Part shown: piece after piece, positions 7,817-15,144 of the stretch
Layout of the letters: the number at the start of each line of letters is the position of its first letter
How positions within the stretch are numbered: position 1 is the stretch's first letter
Source: JBEAUL01 sp041161475
GTDB taxonomy: Bacteria; Pseudomonadota; Gammaproteobacteria; UBA6186; Azoamicaceae
Direction: 5' to 3'
DNA length: 19,259 nucleotides
Assembly: GCA_041161475.1 (NCBI GenBank)
Contig: JBEAUL010000093.1
Span: forward strand, 1-19,259
The notes under the pieces: generated by a model
What the model was told of the DNA's origin: nothing
Database searches by the model: none
The model's input: only the letters and a program-made list of their open reading frames with translations
Translations under genes and position numbers: made by a program

Positions 7817-8461
7817 CTAACTTAAGGGTGGCGGCCCTTGCGTGACACCACTGCCTTGTTCTTCTACGCTGATATCATCGATTTGAAAACCCATAGGCCC
7901 CACCAAAGTGGGCACACGAACCACTTTTAATGTGACGCGCCATTCTTTGCCAATCCCTTGTTGGCGCACATTGTCTAATTGAATACGAATAGGAATCAAC
8001 ACCGTCCACACATATCGATCGTTAATCACTTGCTCATTTTGAATTTGAGGGGCACTGGTCGCAAAACAATTGTATACCCATTTTTCTTTGTCTAAATCAG
8101 ATAAAATATTTTTATCTTGTAAAATTTTTGTTAAGGCAACATACCCTGTAGAAGTATACGCTGGGCGAACAGTGTCTAACACGCGCTGCACATTTTTAAA
8201 ATTAAAGGTAAAGGTATTGGTAATAACATCATTCACCCAATTTAACATCACATTTTCAGGCAAATTTGGTTTTTCAAGCGGGACATCTTGCGTAATCTGA
8301 TCGTCCGGTGTTAAGGCCAGATAAATCGGCGGTGGCTTTTTAAAAAAAGCGATTCCAATTAATACCACAACCGCTGCTGTCATCCCCATGACAAATAAAC
8401 CAATCATGAGTAAATCGGGCAATCGATCGCGCTTAAAATTGGGTTGAGGCGTATCTGACAC
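7817..8461 (-). CDS. DotI/IcmL-like inner-membrane protein (inverted paralogue 1)
   Basis: This 214-residue protein has the DotI/IcmL layout: a short cytoplasmic N-terminus, one membrane helix at about 18-41, a K-P-P-P-I-Y-L segment at the membrane exit, then a periplasmic domain. It shares with the other two copies an L-N-W near residue 74, an aromatic/Asn-rich stretch, a K/S-x-G-Y element, and a W-T-V-L-I-P-I-R-I strand. The start is a GTG placed directly after the stop of the upstream paralogue, with AGAGG in its end as a possible ribosome-binding site. The C-terminal tail is Gly/Pro-rich. It lies on the strand opposite to dotJ and dotI. It is a clear paralogue, but which DotI role it plays is unknown. 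Confidence 0.85.
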   Translation of the reverse strand: MSDTPQPNFKRDRLPDLLMIGLFVMGMTAAVVVLIGIAFFKKPPPIYLALTPDDQITQDVPLEKPNLPENVMLNWVNDVITNTFTFNFKNVQRVLDTVRPAYTSTGYVALTKILQDKNILSDLDKEKWVYNCFATSAPQIQNEQVINDRYVWTVLIPIRIQLDNVRQQGIGKEWRVTLKVVRVPTLVGPMGFQIDDISVEEQGSGVTQGPPPLS

Positions 8462-9091
8462 TTATGCTTCTACCTCTTCTAAGATCATTTGATGCACGGA
8501 TAACCCTTGTGGAAATTCTAAGGTAGAACCCCTCACAATCACCATTGTTGCATTCACCCGTTGCTGAAACGTCTTACCACTGGAGCTCTCGTAGGTAATC
8601 AGCAAGGGAATCATGGCCTTCCAGAAAAAAAAACCACTGTTGATCCCCTTGTTTTTTATTTCGGGGGTCCCATTTACTTCAGCAGAGACAATTTGTTTGT
8701 TATTTTTAATGGCCTCTATATTGGTAGAAAAATTTAAAGCCTTTAAATACTCGGTATGTCCTTTTTGGGTAAAATAAGTCCGTAAATTTTGCAAAGATTT
8801 TCGATAGTTAATGTAATCAAAATCATAGACTAAAATGGCCACATTTTCGGCCCAAGCCAGCACTTCACTGTCGGATAAATACGGCTCGTTCACGGGTGGG
8901 TCTTGGATCAGTTTGCCTTCTGGGGTTGCCGCAAAATAAATGGCTTCTGGTTTTAGTTGATACAAATAGATTGACCAAGAAATTAAGGCGACCAACACGC
9001 AGAACAAACAGGTATTAAGAGACAACAACCAACGATACGAGGAGGCATAAAAGGCGTTACGATGATGTATCTTTTCAAGCAGCTTTGACAT
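8462..9091 (-). CDS. DotI/IcmL-like inner-membrane protein (inverted paralogue 2)
   Basis: This is a second 209-residue DotI/IcmL-like protein. The N-terminus contains R-N-A-F-Y followed by S-S-Y-R-W-L-L, similar to the R-N-Y-L-Y / Y-Y-R-K motif of the DotJ next door. A membrane helix spans about 23-44, followed by K-P-E-A-I-Y-F-A-A-T at the membrane exit. The periplasmic domain has V-L-A-W near residue 72, an F-T-Q-K-G-H element and an F-F-W-K-A-M-I-P-L strand. Its stop abuts the GTG of the next gene, so the two are an operon. No convincing ribosome-binding site precedes the ATG, and a perfect TATAAT sits only seven bases upstream. It may be closer to a full-length DotI with a complete cytoplasmic N-terminus than the copy beside dotH. 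Confidence 0.85.
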   Translation of the reverse strand: MSKLLEKIHHRNAFYASSYRWLLSLNTCLFCVLVALISWSIYLYQLKPEAIYFAATPEGKLIQDPPVNEPYLSDSEVLAWAENVAILVYDFDYINYRKSLQNLRTYFTQKGHTEYLKALNFSTNIEAIKNNKQIVSAEVNGTPEIKNKGINSGFFFWKAMIPLLITYESSSGKTFQQRVNATMVIVRGSTLEFPQGLSVHQMILEEVEA

Positions 9092-9097
9092 ATCCGC

Positions 9098-9106
9098 ATT
9101 ATAGCA
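9098..9106 (-). promoter_or_regulatory. Extended -10 promoter (TGC-TATAAT) for the inverted DotI-like pair
   Basis: On the minus strand TGCTATAAT is a perfect -10 with the TGn extension. No good -35 is seen. The expected transcription start, six to seven bases downstream, falls on or next to the ATG at 9091, which would make the message leaderless or nearly so. Confidence 0.5.
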
Positions 9107-9119
9107 AATAGCGAATTGT

Positions 9120-9146
9120 TTGACTCAGGTGTTTTCCTGCTATACT
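9120..9146 (+). promoter_or_regulatory. Candidate promoter for the dotI-to-dotO operon
   Basis: TTGACT (9120-9125) is followed after 15 bases by TATACT (9141-9146), preceded by TGC, an extended -10. The spacing is short but the TGn extension can compensate. It would start transcription about 52 bases before dotI. It is back to back with the minus-strand promoter, with 13 bases between the two core elements. Confidence 0.5.
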
Positions 9147-9204
9147 GTTCCGTAATGAGATTATGGAATTCTACTAACTGACATACTAACAACAAGAGGA
9201 TTGG

Positions 9205-9786
9205 ATGCTTTCTCGCAATAACATACTGATGGCCAACGTCTTATTTGCGTGGATTTTTTTCTTCGCCATCGCGCTATTGCTTGCCTATCAACTCTACAAA
9301 CCCAAGCCCGAATTTTATGCCAAAAGCTATACCGGTAAAATAACGGCTTTGAAACCGCACTATGAACCCAATGTATCCCCTAAAGCATTACTAAACTGGG
9401 CAAGCTTGGCTGCAACGGCAGCATACACCATGGATTATGTCGGATATGAAAAGTCTTTAGCCAATCTCGCCCCCTTTTTTACCAAGGCGGGATATGATAA
9501 CTTTATCGCTGCAATTACAAAAGCAAATATTATTAACGATTTGACCTATAAAAAGCTCATGATGTCGGCTGTACCCATTGGCACACCCACCATCGTAAAC
9601 GAAGGCATGGTATTTGGTGAGTATACTTGGCTAATACAATTGCCTATTGCGATAAAATACCAAACAGCAAGCGAAGAATCCACGCAGTTTAAGGCAGTCT
9701 CATTAACAGTCAGTCGCGTATCACCAGATATCGCTCCACGGGGCATTGGGATTAAAAGCTTTCAAGATATACCTTTACAACAATAA
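9205..9786 (+). CDS. dotI: DotI/IcmL inner-membrane protein
   Basis: This 193-residue protein is called DotI/IcmL because it sits directly before dotH and dotG, as icmL does in other Dot/Icm clusters. DotI forms rings in the inner membrane with a VirB8-like periplasmic domain. An AAGAGGA ribosome-binding site lies six bases before the ATG. The membrane helix is at about 10-29, followed by K-P-K-P-E-F-Y-A at the exit, then a periplasmic domain with L-L-N-W, F-F-T-K-A-G-Y and Y-T-W-L-I-Q-L-P-I segments. The cytoplasmic N-terminus is only about nine residues and lacks the R-N-x-x-Y/Y-R motif seen in DotJ and in the second inverted paralogue. This could reflect division of roles among the copies. 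Confidence 0.87.
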   Translation: MLSRNNILMANVLFAWIFFFAIALLLAYQLYKPKPEFYAKSYTGKITALKPHYEPNVSPKALLNWASLAATAAYTMDYVGYEKSLANLAPFFTKAGYDNFIAAITKANIINDLTYKKLMMSAVPIGTPTIVNEGMVFGEYTWLIQLPIAIKYQTASEESTQFKAVSLTVSRVSPDIAPRGIGIKSFQDIPLQQ

Positions 9787-9806
9787 CGGATGACGGAAAC
9801 AATAGT

Positions 9807-10868
9807 ATGTTACAGGATACACATAAATCAGGCATAAAACTCAATACTTTTTTCAAACAGTGTGCTGTCTGTGCCTTGTTACTGTTCACCAAAACCGCTC
9901 ACGCTGCTGATACGCCGAACTACCGAGCTCAGCCACGGACGTCCGCCGTACCCTCTGCAAGCGAAACCGCGGTTTTTTCCGATCCGGAAACAGAAACCCT
10001 GGCACAAAACACGCTCACCGAAGAAGGCGATCCCTTTGCAAATACAATGACAGGGGAGGGTCAAAAAGAACCCTCAGCAAGTGATAGACCGGTTACCATG
10101 CGAGATAAGGCCTTTCGTCAGTTGCTTAACAAATCCATGCCCATGACACCTGAGCAAATTATTGATTACCATAAAGAGTTGTACCGCTCACAGCAAGCCA
10201 TTAATACGTCTCCCGTGTCTCCTCCTAAGCCGGTTTCTTCCACCATTACCGTGGACTTATCCCCTGGGATGCCCCCACCGGTCATTCGGTTAGCCCCAGG
10301 ATTTGTTACTTCCATGGTCTTTTTGGACGCCACTGGACAACCCTGGCCCATTGCAGATTACAGTATTGGGAATGCCAAACAATTTAACGTACAATGGGAC
10401 AGTAAAAAAAATACCATTTTTATTCAAAGCACCAGTCCATTCACCAGCAGTAACCTTGCACTGCGCTTAGCAGAACTGGATACGCCCCTGGTGATTTCTT
10501 TGGTGTCTGGGCAAAAAGAAGTGGATTACCGCGTTGATATTCAAGTCAATGGCCAAGGCCCGAACGCACTGGCCCCTATTATTGGCAATGATATCCCTCA
10601 GGCAACCTCAACACATTTGTTAAACGTATTGGACGGCATACCACCAACGGGTAGCAAAGAATTGGTGGTTACACCCGCTTTAGGGGGTCGTGCCTGGGTA
10701 AATGGTCATCGGCTTTTACTTCGAACAAAACTGACTGTACTTTCACCCGCTTGGCTGGCAACGGTTTCTAGCCCTGATGGAACACGTGTCTATGAAATGC
10801 CAAAAACGCCTTTGGTTTTAGCAACACAAGATGGTAAAACCATTCGCATAGAATTAAGAGGACTTTAA
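9807..10868 (+). CDS. dotH: DotH/IcmK outer-membrane core protein
   Basis: DotH is a core component of the outer-membrane complex, held there by DotC and DotD, with a C-terminal domain related to VirB9/TraN-type proteins. Residues 1-33 form a signal peptide: Lys residues at 7, 11 and 17, a hydrophobic core at about 19-27 and the cleavage site A-H-A before Ala34. Residues 34-150 are low complexity and rich in Pro, Ser and Thr. A beta-rich domain follows from about 150 to 353. The length of 353 is close to Legionella IcmK (360). It lies between dotI and dotG with 20-base and 3-base gaps, the conserved icmL-icmK-icmE order. Confidence 0.92.
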   Translation: MLQDTHKSGIKLNTFFKQCAVCALLLFTKTAHAADTPNYRAQPRTSAVPSASETAVFSDPETETLAQNTLTEEGDPFANTMTGEGQKEPSASDRPVTMRDKAFRQLLNKSMPMTPEQIIDYHKELYRSQQAINTSPVSPPKPVSSTITVDLSPGMPPPVIRLAPGFVTSMVFLDATGQPWPIADYSIGNAKQFNVQWDSKKNTIFIQSTSPFTSSNLALRLAELDTPLVISLVSGQKEVDYRVDIQVNGQGPNALAPIIGNDIPQATSTHLLNVLDGIPPTGSKELVVTPALGGRAWVNGHRLLLRTKLTVLSPAWLATVSSPDGTRVYEMPKTPLVLATQDGKTIRIELRGL

Positions 10869-10871
10869 GCC

Positions 10872-13376
10872 ATGTACCATTTTTTACCACGACAAACCGG
10901 TGCAACAAAAGCCAGAACCCTCATCATTTTTTCTGCGGTGATTCTTGGCATCAGTGCCCTGATTATTGGCTATAGTTTTACCAAAGAAGATCCACTAGAA
11001 AAAAAACCCTCCAGCACAACCAGTATTCCCAGCACCATTACCAATGTTCCAGGGGAACAGACTTCCGAAAAATACAAAGCCTTACAGCTTGAAGAAAACC
11101 GCTTGAAGGCACAAGAAGCCAAAAAAGAAGGGGTAAGCGCGATTCCTACCCTAATTGGCAATCGCAAAAGTATTATTCCTATTACGGACAATAAATCATC
11201 GAGTTGCCAAGGATGTTGTTGTGCTGGCAGCGGCAGCTTTAACCCAAACGATTTACAATCCGCCTTAGATTTAGCCGAACAAGATCCAGAAGCCTTTAAA
11301 CGCTTGATGTTAGAAAATCCTGAATTGGCCAAAAAATTGGCACAACAAAACCCAGAATTGTTTAAAAAACTGATGCGCTCCGATCCAAATTTTGCCGCTA
11401 ATTTTTCGGCTAATAATCCCGATGCCCTTAAAAATCTTATTGGGGACGATCCGGCGTTTGCACGCACCTTAGCCACCCTTAACCCAGATATTTTAAAAAC
11501 ATTAATGACCAACGATCCGGCCTTTGCAGAAAAATTGGCCGGAACCAATGGCGATATGATGCGTACATTAATGAAAAACGATCCCAACTTCGCCAATAAA
11601 TTGGTCAAAAATAATCCAGCCCTTGTTGCAGAGCTCCGAAGAGAAGACGTGCCCACACTCGATCCGGCTGTTGCTGCACGTTTAAAAGGCGAACTCAATA
11701 CCGCGCCAAATAATTCTTTGGCCCTGTTAAAGGCAAATCCTGGGCTTGCAAAATCATTGGGGTCCGACGCCAATGCCATGGCCTTACTCAAAAAAGATTT
11801 GGCACACACCAAAATTTTCTTAAGTGAAGATACGGCGCTCGCCAAAGCCTTAGCGTTAAACGATCCCGAGGCGCTTAAAAAACTCATGTTATCCAATCCT
11901 GCTTTGGCGGCTAAATTGGCGCATGACAATCCTGACTTATTTAAAAAGTTGATGGCAGAAGATCCGGCCTTTATGAATGCCATGACCAGTAGCAATCCTG
12001 ATTTAATGAAAGAATTGATGAAAGAAGATCCGGCCTTTGCAAAAAAAGTCGCCGACATCAATCCAAATTTTGTGAAAGAAGCTTTACTGTCGGATCCACA
12101 GCTGGCAGCAACCATGCAAAATCAAAATCCAGAACTGCTAAAAGACTTAATCAAAAACGATCTGGAATTCAGTAAAAAAATGGCAGCAGCAAACCCTAGT
12201 ACAGTTAAGGCCTTACTAAAAGACCCTAGTTTTGCAGAAGACATGGCCAAACGTAATCCCAGTAGCTTAAAAAGCTTAATGGCCGGAGATCCACTTTTTG
12301 CTCGCACAATGGCAGACAAAAATCCAGCCGTGTTTAAATCCTTGCTTAAACTGGATCCAGATTTTGCCAGATTAATGAACGACAGAAGCAATGATGCCCT
12401 ACGCAATCTGTTCGAACAAGATCCACAATTTTCGCAAGAATTTTTATCTAACAATCCCACCGTTCGGATCACTGGTTTAAACAGAGCAAACCTCACTACG
12501 GGTAATCTAGCGGGTGCGGGTAACTTGTTTAATCGTAATACACAACAAGCCACCGCACAAAAAACACGGGATGAACGTGCAAAACTCGAAAAACAAAAAC
12601 AAATGGAAGAAGCATATCGAAAAGGCTTAGATGAATTAACCGGCAATATGCAAACCCAACTGGGCACCGCATCCAAGCTATGGTCAGATGTCCCAACATT
12701 ATCTTACGCTTCCGGTAAATGGGCCGATCCAAAGGATGAATCTGCCTCTAAAGGAGGGAACAATTCTGGTGGTGCAACAGGCAGTGGCACGACAACCCCA
12801 CAAGGCCCCACCTTAGTTAAAGCAGGGACCATCTTATTTGCAGTCATTGATACCGCGATTAACTCCGATGAACCAGGCCCCATTTTAGCTACGATTGTCG
12901 GTAATAATCGACTCAAGGGAAGCAAAGTGATTGGGGAACTCAAAAGCTCAGGGCCAAAAGCAGAAGCCCTGACCTTGAATTTTTCCACCCTAAATATGGA
13001 TGAATTTCCGGCAACTTTAGGCATTAAGGCAGTTGCGGTTGATCCAGACACCTCTAGAACAGCCTTGGCAAGCAATGTTGACCACCATTACCTCTTACGG
13101 TATGGTACCTTACTTGCTTCTACCTTTATGACAGGTTACTCAAAAGTGATCACCAGCCAGGGTACCGTGAGCACAACAGCCAGTAACGGTGGCTCTAGTA
13201 CCACAACGACGCCAAGTTTAAGTGGTAAAAAAGAAATCCTCGCTGCCTTAGGGGATGTGGGTAAAGGAATTGGCACAGCATTTGCGGACAATGTTAATCG
13301 TGCAAACACCGTTACCATCGATGCGGGCACCAGTGTTGGCTTACTATTTCTGGGAGATGTAAATGAGCCTCAATAA
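10872..13376 (+). CDS. dotG: DotG/IcmE core channel protein with 11-residue Asp/Asn-Pro repeats
   Basis: DotG spans the envelope and links inner and outer membranes; its C-terminal domain is related to VirB10/TrbI. A membrane helix lies at about 17-34. A Cys cluster, C-Q-G-C-C-C, is at 112-117. Residues 138-527 are built from about 30 units of 11 residues, largely alternating D-P-x-F-A-x-x-L and N-P-x-x-L-K-x-L-M, with a degenerate gap at 259-319. A Lys/Glu-rich, likely helical stretch is at 563-590 and a Gly/Ser/Thr linker at 625-645. The VirB10-like domain covers 648-834, beginning A-G-T-I-L-F-A-V-I-D and ending with a V-G-L-L-F-L strand. At 834 residues it is shorter than Legionella DotG (about 1,048), which has a different repeat type. 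It overlaps dotF by 14 bases. Confidence 0.94.
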   Translation: MYHFLPRQTGATKARTLIIFSAVILGISALIIGYSFTKEDPLEKKPSSTTSIPSTITNVPGEQTSEKYKALQLEENRLKAQEAKKEGVSAIPTLIGNRKSIIPITDNKSSSCQGCCCAGSGSFNPNDLQSALDLAEQDPEAFKRLMLENPELAKKLAQQNPELFKKLMRSDPNFAANFSANNPDALKNLIGDDPAFARTLATLNPDILKTLMTNDPAFAEKLAGTNGDMMRTLMKNDPNFANKLVKNNPALVAELRREDVPTLDPAVAARLKGELNTAPNNSLALLKANPGLAKSLGSDANAMALLKKDLAHTKIFLSEDTALAKALALNDPEALKKLMLSNPALAAKLAHDNPDLFKKLMAEDPAFMNAMTSSNPDLMKELMKEDPAFAKKVADINPNFVKEALLSDPQLAATMQNQNPELLKDLIKNDLEFSKKMAAANPSTVKALLKDPSFAEDMAKRNPSSLKSLMAGDPLFARTMADKNPAVFKSLLKLDPDFARLMNDRSNDALRNLFEQDPQFSQEFLSNNPTVRITGLNRANLTTGNLAGAGNLFNRNTQQATAQKTRDERAKLEKQKQMEEAYRKGLDELTGNMQTQLGTASKLWSDVPTLSYASGKWADPKDESASKGGNNSGGATGSGTTTPQGPTLVKAGTILFAVIDTAINSDEPGPILATIVGNNRLKGSKVIGELKSSGPKAEALTLNFSTLNMDEFPATLGIKAVAVDPDTSRTALASNVDHHYLLRYGTLLASTFMTGYSKVITSQGTVSTTASNGGSSTTTTPSLSGKKEILAALGDVGKGIGTAFADNVNRANTVTIDAGTSVGLLFLGDVNEPQ
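11283..12452 (+). repeat. 33-bp coding repeats (11-residue units) in dotG
   Basis: Codons 138-527 of dotG consist of 11 consecutive 11-residue units (138-258), a degenerate stretch (259-319) and 19 more units (320-527), one of which (441-450) is one residue short. Each unit starts with Asp or Asn, usually followed by Pro, and carries hydrophobic residues near positions 4, 5, 8 and 9. The nucleotide copies have diverged (for instance GATCCGGCC occurs in several units), so the array is old rather than a recent tandem expansion. Confidence 0.9.
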
Positions 13377-14439
13377 TAATCAAGAAAACGATCAGACCTC
13401 TTTTGAAGAGGATTTTTCGGAAGGACTCGATAATTTTGATAACGATCCAGCGGTGGTTGCTGCGACAGCATCGACTGAATCAAAAGGTAAGCACGGTTGG
13501 ATCATTTTATTACTGGGTATGCTTGGCACAGGCGCTTACCTAGGATATCGTTATTATTTAGCACCACAGGGAACGCATGTCGCCAATCTCGAAGAAATGC
13601 TGTTGTCTGATAATCAATCCTCCAAACAGGCGGCTGTTCCAAGTGTTCAATCTCCTTCTGTGGATAAGGTACTTCCCAAGCAAGCCTCAGACACGCCACC
13701 GGCGGAAAAACAGACCCGTCAAGCAAACAAAAATGCGGAATTTGAAGCGCTTAAAAATGCTTTATTTCAAAATGGGCCTCAACAAACCACTGTTTCAGCA
13801 AAACCTGCCACAGAAAAAACAGTACCCAAAGCACAGGAAAACGCCAAACCAAATACCCTTGTTGCGGTCACCCCAAAAGAGAAGCCCGCCGCTTCGACTG
13901 TCGCACCTGTCATACCCGCACCTCAGACAACGCCTTCAGACAGCAACATGCATCAAGCGATTGGCAATGTAGATCAACTGAATGAACGCTTACAGGCCAA
14001 TATTACGCACATTCAACATTTAGAAGATGCTTTACAAGGTATCATACAAACCATTGCACGATTAAATACAGACATTAGCGCGATTGACAACCGACTATTG
14101 GCACTCAGTCATTTATCCAACGATATGGGCACCATAAAACAAGAAATATCCAGTGTAAAACGTGTTTTAGGTGAAGAAGGGATGCTTGATACACGGATTC
14201 CTCCCCCGCCTTCTCATACCTATAGAAAAGCAAGCCAAATGGCCAATGCAAGACCAAGAGCCAGTCAACCGGCCTATGTGGTGCATGCCATTATCCCAGG
14301 TCGCGCCTGGCTAAAAGGCAACAATGGACAAATTACGACCGTAACAGAGGGAGATACCTTGGGTGATTATGGAAAAGTCTTGGTTATCGATGCAGCCAGT
14401 GGCATGGTCCTCACCAGTGCTGGCAGTACATTCCAGTAA
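13363..14439 (+). CDS. dotF: DotF/IcmG inner-membrane protein
   Basis: DotF is a bitopic inner-membrane protein associated with the DotG-DotH core. The N-terminus (1-44) is acidic and cytoplasmic. A membrane helix is at about 46-65. Residues 84-195 are a Pro/Ala/Lys/Thr-rich linker, 199-270 look like a coiled coil (regular Leu/Ile spacing), and 303-358 form a small beta-rich domain starting Y-V-V-H-A-I-I-P-G-R-A-W-L. The total of 358 residues is well above Legionella IcmG (269); the surplus appears to be in the linker. The ATG follows GGGAG by seven bases and overlaps the end of dotG by 14 bases. Confidence 0.87.
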   Translation: MSLNNNQENDQTSFEEDFSEGLDNFDNDPAVVAATASTESKGKHGWIILLLGMLGTGAYLGYRYYLAPQGTHVANLEEMLLSDNQSSKQAAVPSVQSPSVDKVLPKQASDTPPAEKQTRQANKNAEFEALKNALFQNGPQQTTVSAKPATEKTVPKAQENAKPNTLVAVTPKEKPAASTVAPVIPAPQTTPSDSNMHQAIGNVDQLNERLQANITHIQHLEDALQGIIQTIARLNTDISAIDNRLLALSHLSNDMGTIKQEISSVKRVLGEEGMLDTRIPPPPSHTYRKASQMANARPRASQPAYVVHAIIPGRAWLKGNNGQITTVTEGDTLGDYGKVLVIDAASGMVLTSAGSTFQ

Positions 14440-15088
14440 GCGACACAGTCGCCACTGCTGGCGATTTGTTGCAAGCATTGCAAGCCTATGGTTAGGTGCG
14501 ACCAATAGCGCGCACGCCGTAGATACCATCAGCGCTTTGCGTAATCTGAGAGATCTGGTCATACCGTTGACCCAATTGCTACTTGCCTTTTCTTTTGTGG
14601 TGGGTATTGCCCTTATCTGGCGAGCCATCGGCATGATGAAAAAATTTGGGCAAATGAATACCATGCAATCTCAACCTGGGGAAGTGTCAGGCCCCTTGGT
14701 CTATTTGGTCGTTGGTGCTGTCTTAATTTGGATCCCAACCACCACAGGTATTTTAACCGAGAGTGTTTTTGGCACCAGTGCAGAAAAACTCTTCAGCGGT
14801 AATACCTTCGACTATTCTAATTTAGGCAGTGGCTCGCAATTATTAAGCTATGTATCGGGTTCAACGCTTGAAGCCCAATGGTCTGCCATTGCCAATACCT
14901 TGGTACTCTATATCCAGTTTATTGGTCTGATTGCCTTTATTCGAGGCTGGATTATCGTTTCAAAATCCGGTCAACCCGGTGTACAACCCGGTTCCATCAC
15001 CAAAGGTGTTATTCATATTATCGGTGGCATTATCGCCATCAATTTTGTAGAATTCATCAATCTATTGAAGGAAACCTTAGGAATGTAA
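14363..15088 (+). CDS. dotE: DotE/IcmC inner-membrane protein
   Basis: DotE and DotP are related small polytopic inner-membrane proteins of the Dot/Icm apparatus. This one has a signal-like N-terminus ending A-H-A near residue 52, then hydrophobic segments at about 66-87, 111-131, 178-198 and 213-232. All possible starts lie inside the end of dotF: GTG 14363, ATG 14369, ATG 14390, GTG 14399 and GTG 14417. I list GTG 14363 because GAGGGAG lies nine bases upstream, but GTG 14417 would give a more normal 34-residue signal peptide. The overlap with dotF is therefore 23 to 77 bases. Legionella IcmC has 194 residues, so a later start is quite possible. The identity is firm; the start is not. Confidence 0.83.
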   Translation: MIMEKSWLSMQPVAWSSPVLAVHSSKRHSRHCWRFVASIASLWLGATNSAHAVDTISALRNLRDLVIPLTQLLLAFSFVVGIALIWRAIGMMKKFGQMNTMQSQPGEVSGPLVYLVVGAVLIWIPTTTGILTESVFGTSAEKLFSGNTFDYSNLGSGSQLLSYVSGSTLEAQWSAIANTLVLYIQFIGLIAFIRGWIIVSKSGQPGVQPGSITKGVIHIIGGIIAINFVEFINLLKETLGM

Positions 15089-15144
15089 TGCTACACTGTA
15101 TTCCTATGGAGCCTTTAAAAACCATATACTCAGGAGAATCGAAC

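Noticed and set aside
7824..7839. AAGGG-TGGCGG-CCCTT hairpin between the convergent dotJ and DotI-like genes, as a terminator
   Set aside because: The stem is only five base pairs, no T-run follows in either direction, and it lies in the coding end of the DotI-like gene.
10970..12676. Long open frames on the minus strand across dotG (381 and 184 codons)
   Set aside because: They mirror the 33-bp coding repeats: because the repeat length is a multiple of three, a frame without stops in one unit stays open across the array. The products are low complexity and lack a ribosome-binding site.
14878..15144. N-terminal extension of dotP upstream of 15145
   Set aside because: The frame is open, but it overlaps dotE, gives an unlikely N-terminus and would bury the signal peptide; AGGAG supports the ATG at 15145.
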